A stretch of DNA of 64,000 bases from Phascolarctobacterium_B sp045598345 (GTDB lineage: Bacteria > Bacillota > Negativicutes > Acidaminococcales > Acidaminococcaceae), in the NCBI GenBank assembly GCA_045598345.1, contig JAZLLX010000131.1, positions 1 through 64,000 on the forward strand, given 5' to 3'. Below are positions 23,489 to 32,671 of this stretch, piece after piece. A model generated the notes under the pieces. The model saw only the letters and a program-made list of their open reading frames with translations. It made no database searches and was not told the origin of the DNA. Position numbers and translations under genes: made by a program. Numbering within the stretch: the first letter of the stretch is position 1; the number at the start of each line of letters is the position of its first letter.

Positions 23489-24691
23489 ATGAATGTGCTT
23501 CTGAACATAGTCGGCATTTTGGTGGTCTTGGGGTGTTGCTATCTCATCAGTTATAACCGCAAAGATATCAGGTATCCGCTTATTGCCAAGGCATTGCTTT
23601 TGCAAATTGTTTTGGCGGTAATTTTGGTAAAAATTCCGCTGGGTGTTTGGGCGGTCGGTAAAGCAGGTGATTTTGTCACCAAGGTTGTGGGCTATTCCCG
23701 TGACGGATTGCAGTTTGTCTTTGGCTCTTTGGTTGACCCGACGGCTGCGACAGGATTTGTTTTTGTTGTGCAGGTCTTGGGGACGGTTATATTTGTAGGC
23801 GCACTGGTGGGTGTGCTGACTTATTTGGGCATATTAGGTTGGGTCATCGCCAAACTGGGACGGGTGATTGGCAAACTTACCGGCTGTTCCCAACTGGAAG
23901 GATTTATCAGTACCGCCAATATTTTCCTCAGCGACACGGAGTCCCCCTTGCTCATGAGCCGTTATCTTGGTTTTATGACCGAAAGTGAAATTATGGTTAT
24001 GCTGGTGTCGGGCATGGGCAGTATGTCCATGAGCATTCTTGGTGGTTACATCGCCATGGGGATTCCGGCAAATTATTTGGTTATTGCCGGAGCATTGGTG
24101 CCCTTTGCCAGCATCGCTATCAGCAAAATTTTGTTGCCGGAATTGGAAAAACCGCAGATTGTGGAAGAAATTGATTTGTCCGGGCAGTCAAAGGCATCTA
24201 ACCTGATTGAAGCTATTGCCAACGGTGCTATGGACGGAATGCAAATGGTGATTGCCATTGCGTCCGGTTTGGTGGCAATTATCTCTATGGTTGCTTTGGT
24301 GAACGGGGCTTTGGGAACGGTAAATTTGAAGTTGGAAGAAATTTTTGGTTGGCTTTTCTCGCCCTTGGGTTATCTTATGGGGCTGGACGGGGATTATCCG
24401 ACCTTGGTGGGAAAACTTTTGGGCTACAAACTGATTTTGACAGAGTTTATGTCCTATGATGTGTTGGGAAAGATAGTGAATACAATGGACCGGCGTACCG
24501 CCATGATGCTCAGCATTGCCTGTTCCGGATTTGCCAATGTAAGTTCCATGGCTATTTGTGTGTCCGGTATTGCGGCCCTGTGTCCGCAAATGAAAAGCAC
24601 TTTGTCCAAATTGGTGTTCAGGGGAATGTTGGGCGGTTTTGCTGTCAGCGTTGTGAACGCCATGATAGTCGGAATTGTTTTGTTGTTTTGA
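23489..24691 (+). CDS. Concentrative nucleoside transporter (CNT/NupC family)
   Basis: 400 residues, about ten membrane segments. CNT signs: GLQFVFGSL near residue 72, FISTANIFLSDTESPLL, MVSGMGSMSMSILGGYIAMG, ASNLIEAIANGAMDGMQMVI and LTEFMSYDVLG, then CGFANVSS-like CSGFANVSSMAI. Takes up nucleosides with an ion gradient. Starts 5 bp after the flavoprotein stop with a poor ribosome site, so it is likely co-transcribed and coupled. A strong terminator follows. Confidence 0.92.
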   Translation: MNVLLNIVGILVVLGCCYLISYNRKDIRYPLIAKALLLQIVLAVILVKIPLGVWAVGKAGDFVTKVVGYSRDGLQFVFGSLVDPTAATGFVFVVQVLGTVIFVGALVGVLTYLGILGWVIAKLGRVIGKLTGCSQLEGFISTANIFLSDTESPLLMSRYLGFMTESEIMVMLVSGMGSMSMSILGGYIAMGIPANYLVIAGALVPFASIAISKILLPELEKPQIVEEIDLSGQSKASNLIEAIANGAMDGMQMVIAIASGLVAIISMVALVNGALGTVNLKLEEIFGWLFSPLGYLMGLDGDYPTLVGKLLGYKLILTEFMSYDVLGKIVNTMDRRTAMMLSIACSGFANVSSMAICVSGIAALCPQMKSTLSKLVFRGMLGGFAVSVVNAMIVGIVLLF

Positions 24692-24700
24692 GATTAAAAG

Positions 24701-24736
24701 AGGCATCTTGTGAATTTTCACTGATGCCTTTTTTTT
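24701..24736 (+). terminator. Intrinsic terminator after the nucleoside transporter gene
   Basis: AGGCATC / GATGCCT stem followed by eight T residues. It closes the run that began at 18.2 kb. Confidence 0.85.
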
Positions 24737-24814
24737 GGAGAATACTAAGTTCAGACCGATTACGGGCGGAAAAAAGTCCACTATTGCCATTTTGCGGTTG
24801 CCGGAGCGGTACGC

Positions 24815-24900
24815 CAGAAGATTTGGGGAAGGTGTGAAAAATATATTGCGGTTGTAGATCCCGGGCAAAGCATCGCTTTGCATAATATGAATGGTGGAAA
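24815..24900. repeat. REP-like element, partly deleted
   Basis: Holds AAGGTGTGAAAAATATATTG, GGTTGTAG and the hairpin GCAAAGC-ATC-GCTTTGC followed by ATAATATGAATG. The first palindrome of the full element (see 35094-35165) is missing. It abuts the antisense-RNA promoter, as in the copy at 35.9 kb. Confidence 0.75.
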
Positions 24901-24922
24901 TTAATATTGGGTAAAAGTTATA

Positions 24923-25056
24923 TTGACATAATTGGCTGTTGGTGGTAAAATATAGACATAAAAAGTGAGGTGCCCGCCCACAAGTGGGATTGCCCCCTAT
25001 AGAATAGGTTAAGAAAAACCACCTACAGGAGCCAACTGTTTGGGTGGTTTTTTCTT
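24923..25056 (+). ncRNA. Antisense RNA antitoxin (with promoter) to toxin copy 3
   Basis: TTGACA (24923-24928) -17- TAAAAT (24946-24951) gives a start near 24958. The RNA of about 98 nt has a GCCCAC-AA-GTGGG hairpin and ends in the stem AAAAACCACC..GGGTGGTTTTTTCTT (25013-25056). Convergent with the toxin gene and overlapping only its 3' untranslated part. The promoter block from TTGACA to GGGATTGCC is almost identical at 33.6, 34.5 and 35.95 kb. Confidence 0.75.
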
Positions 25057-25060
25057 ATGG

Positions 25061-25153
25061 TTAACGCTTTGCAAGACAATTAAGAATAAATGTAAGCAAC
25101 GCCAGTAAGAACATGCCAAAGGCCATAAGGTCTTTGAAATCAAAATTCTTCAT
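25061..25153 (-). CDS. Small hydrophobic type I toxin-like peptide, copy 3
   Basis: 30 residues starting MKNFDFKDLMAFGMF, then a hydrophobic helix and a Cys-Leu-Ala-Lys-Arg tail. Ribosome site AAAGGGGGTGATG before the ATG. Its promoter on the minus strand is TTGATT (25241-25236) -17- TAAAAT (25218-25213), with a leader of about 50 nt. Clear homologue of the peptides at 614 and 1347, so the same family exists on both sides of the core operon. Membrane toxin by resemblance to holin-like type I toxins. Confidence 0.75.
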   Translation of the reverse strand: MKNFDFKDLMAFGMFLLALLTFILNCLAKR

Positions 25154-25261
25154 AAGCATCACCCCCTTTACGGAGGCAATCACCACCTGCACACGAGCAT
25201 CTCACGGATGGTATTTTAGCACACATTTGCAAATAAATCAAGGAAAAAGGGGGAAGGCATG

Positions 25262-25350
25262 AAGTTTGAGAATTTAGCGAAGTTGTATCGGGCGCGGAAC
25301 ACTGCACTTTAAGAACTTGAAATCTGCAAAAAAACGTTTCGCCACAGAGC
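25262..25350. repeat. Degenerate REP-like element
   Basis: TTGTATCGGGCGCGGAACACTGCACTTTAAGAACTTGAAATCTGC is a decayed copy of the unit seen at 33.5 and 35.0 kb. It lies between the toxin and the next gene. Confidence 0.65.
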
Positions 25351-25429
25351 GGCGTTGGTAAAAAAAGTTCTTTGTACTTTTTATTTCTTTTATAGTATAA
25401 AATTTGTAAAATGAAAGGAGATTTGCAAA

Positions 25430-26503
25430 ATGGAATTAGATGAGCAGAAAGAGGAATTATTGGACAATTTGGCAAAGGAAATTGTGGCGAAGAACGAGAT
25501 TCGTTCGATTTCAGATTTGGGAAAATTAATTATCGGTAAAATGGGCGAGGCAGTTGGTGTGGTTATGTTAGAGCAGATGGCAGAGAATAATGGTTATTCA
25601 AATACCGGGATGGAAGAAAAAATTTTGGCATTGCATGTTGCGGGAAAGGGCAGGCGTGATATTGCTTGGCTCATGAAAGAATCTTGGAATTTGAAGGTTA
25701 CCAAGGAAGTATTTGATAATATTTTTAAAACATTGCCGGAACGGGTGAGCAAGTGGAGACAGCGTGACTTGAAGGAATTCTATCCTTTTGTTTATGTGGA
25801 TTCTTTCATAGTTGCGTTTAAAGGAGATAACGGGAATAAGTTCTATAACTTCTTCTATGCTTTCGGTTATGACGCTGAGGGTGAAGGAGAGGTGTTAGGA
25901 TTTTGGTTGATTGACCTCAATGAGATTCATCCTGTCAAACAGATTCTTAAGGAACTTATGAATAGGGGTGTGAAGGATATTTCTTATTTGGTTATGAATA
26001 TACTTTCGGAGGACAGGGAAGAGATAGAATGTCTGTTTCCTAAAGTGATTGTGCAGAACAGTATTGCTGTTTTGTTTAGGCGTACCATTGATTTTATACT
26101 GGGAAGTGATAAAAAGAAGGTTTATTCCCAGGTTAAAAAAGTATATTGTGCTAAAAATTTTAGTGATGCGTTGGATGAGTTTGAAAAAATTAGGGAAGCA
26201 TGGCCGCAACATTCTGGGATGTGGAAATGTTGGGAAGAGTATTTGCCACATCTGAGGCAGATGTTCATGGAAGGTGATGCGGTTAGAAAAGTTTTGTGTA
26301 ATGTTGATGTTCTGCTGGAATTACATGAGGGTTTTGAAACGGTCACGAAGAAAAAATATTACAGGGATAAAGAGAATTTCTTTCAGGAGCAATATCTTGA
26401 AATGTTGGGTATGCATGCCAACAATATTTCATGGAAAGGGAATTGGAAGAAAGTAAAAAAAGAACTGGGGATAGTAGAGGAAAAGAGAACTAGAAGAAGA
26501 TAA
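25430..26503 (+). CDS. IS256/Mutator-type transposase homologue, catalytic residues replaced
   Basis: 357 residues. The layout follows Mutator transposases: KILALHVAGKGRRDIAWLM, the core YPFVYVDSFIVAFKGDNG, FYAFGYDAEGEGEVLGFW, LKELMNRGVKDISYL, FPKVIVQN, and a C-terminal VTKKKYYRDKE. The first catalytic Asp is kept (YVDSF), but the second Asp of the VDG motif is replaced (LVMNILSED) and the Glu of NAIES aligns with Leu (DVLLELHE). It therefore looks inactive or repurposed. No terminal inverted repeats seen. Own promoter TTGTAC-18-TATAAA (near 25372-25403) and AAAGGAG site. Confidence 0.7.
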   Translation: MELDEQKEELLDNLAKEIVAKNEIRSISDLGKLIIGKMGEAVGVVMLEQMAENNGYSNTGMEEKILALHVAGKGRRDIAWLMKESWNLKVTKEVFDNIFKTLPERVSKWRQRDLKEFYPFVYVDSFIVAFKGDNGNKFYNFFYAFGYDAEGEGEVLGFWLIDLNEIHPVKQILKELMNRGVKDISYLVMNILSEDREEIECLFPKVIVQNSIAVLFRRTIDFILGSDKKKVYSQVKKVYCAKNFSDALDEFEKIREAWPQHSGMWKCWEEYLPHLRQMFMEGDAVRKVLCNVDVLLELHEGFETVTKKKYYRDKENFFQEQYLEMLGMHANNISWKGNWKKVKKELGIVEEKRTRRR

Positions 26504-26519
26504 TACAGGAATGATAAAT

Positions 26520-26640
26520 GTCGTTTGAAAAAACACGAAAAAAGGTATAAAAGTCGTTTGAAAAAAATAAAAAAAACAAAAAAAGTCCCTTGAAAAAAGT
26601 ATAAAAAAACAAAAAAAGTCCCTTGAAAAAGTTTGAGTTA
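26520..26640. repeat. 32-33-bp tandem repeat, about 3.5 units
   Basis: Units begin GTCGTTTGAAAAAA or GTCCCTTGAAAAAA at 26520, 26553, 26585 and 26618, joined by A-rich linkers. It fills the gap between the transposase-like gene and the ATPase gene. Confidence 0.85.
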
Positions 26641-26672
26641 TGTTGTATAATTTTGTAAAAATGGAGGGAAAA

Positions 26673-27986
26673 ATGTTAGAGCGTAAGATAGAAACTATGC
26701 TTATAAAATGGAAAAAACAGAAAAATCACAATCCTTTGATTATAAAAGGATGTAGGCAGTGCGGAAAAACTTCCACAGTGCTTCATTTTGCAGAACATAA
26801 TTACAAGAACGTTATATATCTGAATTTTATGGAGAACCCGGAATATTGCAGTTTCTTTTCCGGTTCATTAGAAATTGATTATTTGTTGATGCTCTTCGGT
26901 TCAAAGTTTCAAAAAAAATTAGTTCCACATAAAACATTATTTATTTTTGATGAGATTCAGGATTGTCCGGAAGCGAGAACAGCACTAAAATTTTTTAAGC
27001 TGGACGGAAGATTTGATGTTATTGCCACCGGTTCTTTGCTTGGAGTTAGCGGTTATGGAAAAACGCCTAAGCCAGTGCCTGTTGGTTTTGAAACGATTGT
27101 GGAAATGCGTCCCATGGATTTTGAGGAATTTTTGTGGGCAAACGGCGTACAATCGAAGCTGATTTCTTACTTAAGGAAGAATGTACAGAAAGAAAAAGTT
27201 ATTCCGCAAGCGATTCACTTGCAGTTTAGGCAACTGTTGTTGAAATACATTGTTGTGGGCGGTATGCCGGCAGTTGTTCAAAACTTTGTTGATAACAATG
27301 ATATGGTGTCGGTATTGCAGATGCAGCGTAATATTGTCAATGAATATAGGGATGACATGGTTAAATATGCAGAAAATAAAAACAAAGCACTCATCAGGGA
27401 ATGTTTTGATTCAATTCCTAAACAACTAAGTAAAGAAAATAAAAAATTTCAATATTCACTGGTAAAGAAAAATAGCACATCTGCAACTTTTTCAGGTGTT
27501 TTGCAATGGCTGCAGGATGCCGGTATAGTAGTAAAATGCTGTAATCTTCATAACCCGGAATTGCCGTTGACGGCACAGGCGGATGAAAACGTTTTTAAGA
27601 TATATATGTGTGATACCGGCTTGTTTATCAGTATGTTGGATGATGGTACTCAGTTTGATATTTTGCAGGGAAATTTGCTGAGTTATAAAGGTGCAGTTTT
27701 TGAAAATATTGTGGCGGATTTTTTTGCTAAAATGGGCAGAAAACTTTATTATTTCCGTAAAGATTCAGGATTGGAAATAGATTTTGTTATTCGTTATCTT
27801 GGGAAGAGTACGCTTGTGGAAGTGAAAGCGACTCAGGGAAATGCCAAGAGCGTAAAAACGGTTTTAAGCCAACCGCAAAAATATCATGTCTGTTCGGCTA
27901 TTAAGTTGGGGGATTATAATATAGGCAGAACTGATGATGTTTTGACTTTGCCGCTTTATTGCGGTTTTCTGTTGGATATGGTTTGA
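26673..27986 (+). CDS. AAA ATPase with DUF4143 C-terminal domain
   Basis: 437 residues from ATG 26673, which follows GGAGGG; an upstream ATG at 26640 is in frame but lacks a site. N-terminal AAA_14 ATPase: LIIKGCRQCGKTSTVLHF (Walker A) and KTLFIFDEIQDCPEA (Walker B), IATGSLLGV (sensor). The C-terminal DUF4143 domain includes SGLEIDFVIRYLGKSTLVEVKAT, a PD-(D/E)XK-like nuclease signature. This family is widespread in gut bacteria and often mobile; its function is not established. Confidence 0.9.
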   Translation: MLERKIETMLIKWKKQKNHNPLIIKGCRQCGKTSTVLHFAEHNYKNVIYLNFMENPEYCSFFSGSLEIDYLLMLFGSKFQKKLVPHKTLFIFDEIQDCPEARTALKFFKLDGRFDVIATGSLLGVSGYGKTPKPVPVGFETIVEMRPMDFEEFLWANGVQSKLISYLRKNVQKEKVIPQAIHLQFRQLLLKYIVVGGMPAVVQNFVDNNDMVSVLQMQRNIVNEYRDDMVKYAENKNKALIRECFDSIPKQLSKENKKFQYSLVKKNSTSATFSGVLQWLQDAGIVVKCCNLHNPELPLTAQADENVFKIYMCDTGLFISMLDDGTQFDILQGNLLSYKGAVFENIVADFFAKMGRKLYYFRKDSGLEIDFVIRYLGKSTLVEVKATQGNAKSVKTVLSQPQKYHVCSAIKLGDYNIGRTDDVLTLPLYCGFLLDMV

Positions 27987-28043
27987 TTTTGTGATTTAAG
28001 GTATTTTTTGAAAACATTGTTTTTAATAAGAGGAGGTATTATT

Positions 28044-29165
28044 ATGGCGTATCCGAAACCGTTGTCACAAAAGACATTGGAGAAAATGTATTCCGGGTTG
28101 AAACCGGAAACAATGGAGTTTTTGCATCATTTTTTTAGGGCGGCATCCAATCTTTATGGGATTGTCTGTTTGGAGGATTTGTTTGGGATTTATAAAGATT
28201 TGTTCGTAAAACGTAACGAGGCGGGCTTGGAAGACAAGAAATATGTGAAGGATATAACATGGAACGAATTTGTTGATTTTTCGTCAGTTGTCCGCAGGGA
28301 TGGAAATGTTCCGTATTTCATATATGAGTTATCAGAAGTGTATTCTGCGGAAAAAGATGCTATGGAGGAACGCCTGCTTATCAATAAGGAACTGCTTCAC
28401 AAAGGGTACTATAAATTTGGCTTTACGGATTCGTTAATAAGAACGCAGGGGGACAAACCCTTTTATGTTCCTCAAAATTTTTTGGATTTTGAGAAACACA
28501 TCTTGTCGCCAGAAGAAAAGAAACTCCTGAAATTTTTTGAAAATCTTAAATCCACTGCCAAAGAAGTTCCCGTGTATATTGATCGTGAGAATGATCATAC
28601 GGATTTTTACAGTTGGAACACTAATAAAGGCAGATATTTGAAAAATATCCATAACATTGTGGGTTTTGACGCTTGTATGGTCAGGGCTTTTGGCGGTTTT
28701 AATAAACTGCCGTATTTTGAAAATAAAAGATTGTTCACAGAGGATGGTGACTTAAGAAATTTTGCAGAGCAACTTTTATTTCATTGTGTTTTTTTGGCAA
28801 AATCCTGTGTACTTATGCCAAATGAATTGATACAAGATACAGAAATGTGGCTCAGCGAAATGGGGGTTGAGTTGTCAAATAAACAGTTGGGAGAATATTT
28901 GGAGTTGATAATGAATTTTAACAATAATTTGCGGACGTGGGGAAACAGGGGATTTACACCGGATGAACTCTTTCACATCAATATGCAGAAAAATCCCAAT
29001 ATGGTACCGAAGATTAATTTTGGAGACGGGTATAAAAAAATGTTTGAGGAGGGAAACTTCAGCATAGAAGAATTACGTCAGAAGGTCTTTGATGACGAAA
29101 AACTTACCTTGCCGTTGAAGAAGAGCATTTTGGACGGGTTGAATGATTTGGAAAAGAAGATGTGA
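28044..29165 (+). CDS. Hypothetical protein, 373 aa
   Basis: Starts at ATG 28044 after GAGGAGG; the upstream ATG at 28008 has no site. Soluble, acidic, no signal peptide or membrane segment. Visible features are an N-terminal helical part (PKPLSQKTLEKMYSGL), a Tyr/Phe-rich middle and a C-terminal LTLPLKKSILDGLNDLEKKM. I do not recognise the family. It lies in the accessory island after the DUF4143 ATPase. Confidence 0.7.
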   Translation: MAYPKPLSQKTLEKMYSGLKPETMEFLHHFFRAASNLYGIVCLEDLFGIYKDLFVKRNEAGLEDKKYVKDITWNEFVDFSSVVRRDGNVPYFIYELSEVYSAEKDAMEERLLINKELLHKGYYKFGFTDSLIRTQGDKPFYVPQNFLDFEKHILSPEEKKLLKFFENLKSTAKEVPVYIDRENDHTDFYSWNTNKGRYLKNIHNIVGFDACMVRAFGGFNKLPYFENKRLFTEDGDLRNFAEQLLFHCVFLAKSCVLMPNELIQDTEMWLSEMGVELSNKQLGEYLELIMNFNNNLRTWGNRGFTPDELFHINMQKNPNMVPKINFGDGYKKMFEEGNFSIEELRQKVFDDEKLTLPLKKSILDGLNDLEKKM

Positions 29166-29330
29166 TTATATCAGGATAAAGGAATTAGGAATCAGGAATT
29201 AGGGGAAGAAGATAATGCGTAATGCGGAATTCGCAATGCGTAATTATGGTAAAATGTTCCTGTGATTAGAGCGGGGAGGTTAGCATAGTGCGAACTTCTT
29301 CATTTTAATCACAGGAACTTTTTTTGCAAT
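29166..29330. repeat. Short mosaic repeat with terminal inverted cores
   Basis: Heptad-like tract (GGAATTAGGAATCAGGAATT and GCGGAATTCGCAATGCGTAA), then AAATGTTCCTGTGATTAGA (29248-29266) and, 50 bp on, the inverted TTTTAATCACAGGAACTTTT (about 29303-29322). It is the smallest copy with both inverted ends. Confidence 0.8.
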
Positions 29331-29889
29331 CTCAAGTCAGTTTTAAGAGCGTTTGTGCAAGCCGGCTTAAAATTTTTATGTTCAACAGAAATAACTCAGC
29401 GTTAAAAAGCATTTGGAACTGCAAAATCTCATTATCAATCTTACGTAAGATTGGACAAATCTTTCGTAAAATTAGAAACCGCTTTTCACGCTTTTAATTG
29501 CGTTTTGTTGACGAGTGATTTTATTGCTGAAAATACTTTTAGTGTGAAGAGGACTGTTATTTTCGTTCAAAATCATAAAAGTAAAAAGTTTTAATCACGT
29601 GATTTTTTAGAAAAATCACGTGATTAAAAAAATGTTATTTCACGATTTTTTCAGTTTTGGAGAGAGAATTTTTTTTGAAAGTTGTTTCAGTTGTTGTGAG
29701 GGACGGATTGAATTGAGAGTTGATGAAGTTGTGAGAATAAAATTTAGTGTCCGTGATGTTACGCAAACGGAACATTGATTTTGTTGTATTTTATAATGTG
29801 GTATTGTATAATATAATAAACTATCTGTTATTTGTGTAGAACGAAGATTGAATTTGGGTGGCGACCAACCGCTGAAAGGAGATTGAAAG
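29331..29889. promoter_or_regulatory. AT-rich non-coding leader region with palindromes, upstream of the AAA gene
   Basis: No gene seen. Contains the perfect palindrome CAATCTTACGTAAGATTG (29436-29453), two AATCACGTGATT palindromes arranged as a larger inverted repeat (about 29593-29633), and the 19-mer ATGTTACGCAAACGGAACA (29756-29774) also found at 38041. TATAAT occurs at 29792 and 29807. GAAAGGAG precedes the next ATG. Confidence 0.6.
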
Positions 29890-31413
29890 ATGAAAAAAAT
29901 TTCTACTGCTGAAAAATTGAAGCGTTATATGGATGCCGGATTTCCTATTTTGTATGTCAATACTTTTGAGGAAATCAGAGAAACAGAAGAAATTATTGAA
30001 GCGGCGGGATATCGTGAAGTTTTGGAATGGTCTTATGCTAACTGTTTTAAGTTATACAAGAATGGCAAATTGACCGATGATCATTTTGAGGGGATGTTGC
30101 AGGGTGACACACTTGATGTTGTATTACATGACTTGGTGGTTAACCCGGATTGGAAACTGGACGGTAAAGTATTGATATTCAAAGATGTACATCATTTTTT
30201 GGAAGACCCTAAAACCATTGCCCGGTTCAAGGAATTGGTCAACCGTATCAATGGTAATGAGGATTTTACCATTGTATTTTTGTCTCCGGTAGTGATTGTT
30301 CCCAAGGAATTGGAAAAATTTATCACTATTGTTGATATTGATTATATGACTTTTGAAGAAATCCGGGCGGAAATAGTCAATTTTATTAAATCACAGGGAC
30401 TGCCTATGGTGGCAGATTCATTGTTGGATGAATTGGCAATGGCTTTTAAGGGGCTGACCAAGTTTGAAATTTATAACCTTTTGGCATTGGCATATTCTGA
30501 TGATGGGCAGTTGACTAAGGGAGATTTGCAATTGATTTTTGAACAAAAGAAGCAACTGATTATGAAGTCGGGTATTTTGGAGATGGTACAAGTCAAGGAA
30601 ACCATTGACGATATTGGTGGTTTGGAAAATATGAAGGAATGGCTGAAGAAGAAAGCCAAAGTTATTAAGAATATCAACGAGGCAGCCAAGTTTGGCGTGG
30701 AAAATCCAAAAGGGGTTTTAATTGCCGGTGTACCCGGTTGCGGAAAATCATTGAACGCCAAAGCGGCGGCGGCTATGTTTGAAGTGCCATTGCTCCGTAT
30801 GGATATGGGGCGGTTGATGGGCAAATATGTGGGTGAGTCCGAAGGCAATTTGCGTAAAGCCATTGCCTTGGCGGAAGCCATTGCTCCTTGTGTATTGTGG
30901 ATAGACGAATTGGAAAAAGCATTTGCCGGCATCGGCAAGGGTCAGGGCGGCAGTGAAGTTACCACCCGTCTTTTCGGTAATTTCTTAACATGGATGCAGG
31001 AAAAGGAAAGTCCTGTATTTGTTATGGCAACGGCAAATAATATTACGGATTTACCGCCGGAACTGATGCGAAAAGGACGATTTGACGAGATTTTCTTTGT
31101 GGATTTGCCGAACAAGGAAGAGAGAAAAAAGATTTTTGAAATTCATATTGGAAAACGGCGTAAGAATGACCTTGCGGACATTGATTTGAACAAGTTGGTG
31201 GAAAAGACAGAAGGGTACAGTGGAGCGGATATTGAGGGAGTTGTCAAGGATGCGGTGGAGGATGCCTTCGCCAATGACAAGAATAAGGTTGATACAGATA
31301 ATATCCTGCGTATGATTGAGCAAACTCATTCTTTGTCGGAAATAATGAAAGAGCCGTTGGAGAAGATGAAAAAGGAATACAAAGACCGCAAATTCAAAAA
31401 TGCGTCAAAATAA
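29890..31413 (+). CDS. AAA+ ATPase, Ycf46-like
   Basis: 507 residues. N-terminal half (to about residue 235) matches the Ycf46-type non-catalytic region: AGFPILYVNTFEE, VLIFKDVHHFLED. The AAA+ domain follows: GVENPKGVLIAGVPGCGKS (Walker A near 280), PCVLWIDELEKAF (Walker B), FVMATANNITDLPPELMRKGRFDE (sensor 1 and arginine finger), EGYSGADIEGVVKDA (sensor 2). Relatives are FtsH/CDC48-like, without a protease domain. Likely forms a translational unit with the next gene, 20 bp on. Confidence 0.87.
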   Translation: MKKISTAEKLKRYMDAGFPILYVNTFEEIRETEEIIEAAGYREVLEWSYANCFKLYKNGKLTDDHFEGMLQGDTLDVVLHDLVVNPDWKLDGKVLIFKDVHHFLEDPKTIARFKELVNRINGNEDFTIVFLSPVVIVPKELEKFITIVDIDYMTFEEIRAEIVNFIKSQGLPMVADSLLDELAMAFKGLTKFEIYNLLALAYSDDGQLTKGDLQLIFEQKKQLIMKSGILEMVQVKETIDDIGGLENMKEWLKKKAKVIKNINEAAKFGVENPKGVLIAGVPGCGKSLNAKAAAAMFEVPLLRMDMGRLMGKYVGESEGNLRKAIALAEAIAPCVLWIDELEKAFAGIGKGQGGSEVTTRLFGNFLTWMQEKESPVFVMATANNITDLPPELMRKGRFDEIFFVDLPNKEERKKIFEIHIGKRRKNDLADIDLNKLVEKTEGYSGADIEGVVKDAVEDAFANDKNKVDTDNILRMIEQTHSLSEIMKEPLEKMKKEYKDRKFKNASK

Positions 31414-31433
31414 AATTTTAAGGAGGAAAAATT

Positions 31434-32642
31434 ATGAAAAAGATTAAACTGCCGTTGGAGATGGCGAATGGGGTTATGGTTCGGACTTTGGACGAACTTA
31501 AAGAAAACTGGGATTTGGAAAAGATTGTCGGTTATTTTGGTGACGGGCGTTTGGTAACTTGGTTAAATGACCGTTATTACACTGATTTGGCTGAACAGGT
31601 GCAGAAGATTACCGCAAAAGGAGCGGAGGCACAAAAGGAACTTTGTGCTGTTTTTGGTATGGAATTTAAGCAGGACGAAGTTGTGGATGAGGAAGTATTG
31701 GCAGAGCGGAAAAGGAAACTTGATATTTTACGTCAATTTACCAGTGATGACGAGATTTTGAAAAATGTTGATAGTGTGGCGTTTAATCAAGAGGATTTGG
31801 CGGATTTGTTGGATGAAGGTGTGGAAAAAATTTACCTTTGCAATGGCAAGTTTAGTGTGCCTTTGAATATTAGCGGGAAAAAGTATATTGGTATTACTGA
31901 TGCCGAAGTGTATATTGGCAAAGACGAGTTGCAAGATTTTGATAAGTTGGGAATTAGTTTTGAGAATGTGAAGTTTGATGAGAAGTATCAGAAGTTGGTG
32001 GAGGAGAAGAGCAAGAAGCGGGAAGAAGAAAGAAAAGCGGAGGAAGAACGCATAAGGTCAGAAAAATCAGTCAAGGTTGGGGATGTTATCAAACTTGGAG
32101 AGTGGCACAGCGACCCGATAGAATGGCAGGTGTTGGAGGTTAAGGACGGTAAGGCACTGTTGCTTAGTAAATATGCTTTGGCTTGCAGAAAATATCATGA
32201 AACTTGTGTTGATATTACTTGGGAAAACTGTGATTTGAGAAAATGGCTGAATGGAGAATTTTTTCAAAAGGCCTTCAAAGGGGATGTGGCAAAGTGTGTT
32301 GTGGAAAGCCATGTGCCCGCTCATTATAACCCCGATTACAGCACCGACCCGGGGAATGATACAAATGATAAAGTTTTCCTTTTGAGCGTGAAGGAAGTGT
32401 TACAATACTTCAAGAAGGATGAGGAAAGAATCTGTATGCCATTGTCTTTTGTGAAAAGTGAAGGGGCTTGGGTTGGTGATAATGGGGGATGTTGTTGGTG
32501 GCTGCGGTCGCCCGGCCGCAATGCCTACGATGCTGCAATTGTCAACTTTGCTGGCTCTGTCCTTTCCAGTGGGGACGGTGTCAATGATGGTAACGATGTT
32601 GTTCGTCCCGCTTTTTGGTATTCGCCCGGCGGTGAGGGTTGA
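31434..32642 (+). CDS. DUF6273-domain protein with coiled-coil middle
   Basis: 402 residues. N-terminal about 190 residues are helical and acidic, including DLAEQVQKITAKGAEAQKEL; a charged coiled coil (EEKSKKREEERKAEEERIR) runs to about 213. Then a DUF6273 domain: VGDVIKLGEWHSDPIEWQVL, CVDITWENCDLRKWLN, DKVFLLSVKEVLQYF, and the end GCCWWLRSPGRNAYDAAIV..VVRPAFWYSPGG, which resembles a C-type-lectin/formylglycine-enzyme fold. No signal peptide. AAGGAGG site. The last 45 or so codons use far more NNC/NNT codons than the rest. Confidence 0.82.
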   Translation: MKKIKLPLEMANGVMVRTLDELKENWDLEKIVGYFGDGRLVTWLNDRYYTDLAEQVQKITAKGAEAQKELCAVFGMEFKQDEVVDEEVLAERKRKLDILRQFTSDDEILKNVDSVAFNQEDLADLLDEGVEKIYLCNGKFSVPLNISGKKYIGITDAEVYIGKDELQDFDKLGISFENVKFDEKYQKLVEEKSKKREEERKAEEERIRSEKSVKVGDVIKLGEWHSDPIEWQVLEVKDGKALLLSKYALACRKYHETCVDITWENCDLRKWLNGEFFQKAFKGDVAKCVVESHVPAHYNPDYSTDPGNDTNDKVFLLSVKEVLQYFKKDEERICMPLSFVKSEGAWVGDNGGCCWWLRSPGRNAYDAAIVNFAGSVLSSGDGVNDGNDVVRPAFWYSPGGEG

Positions 32643-32671
32643 ACTGAGTAAGATGTAAGGAGGGGGAGAAA

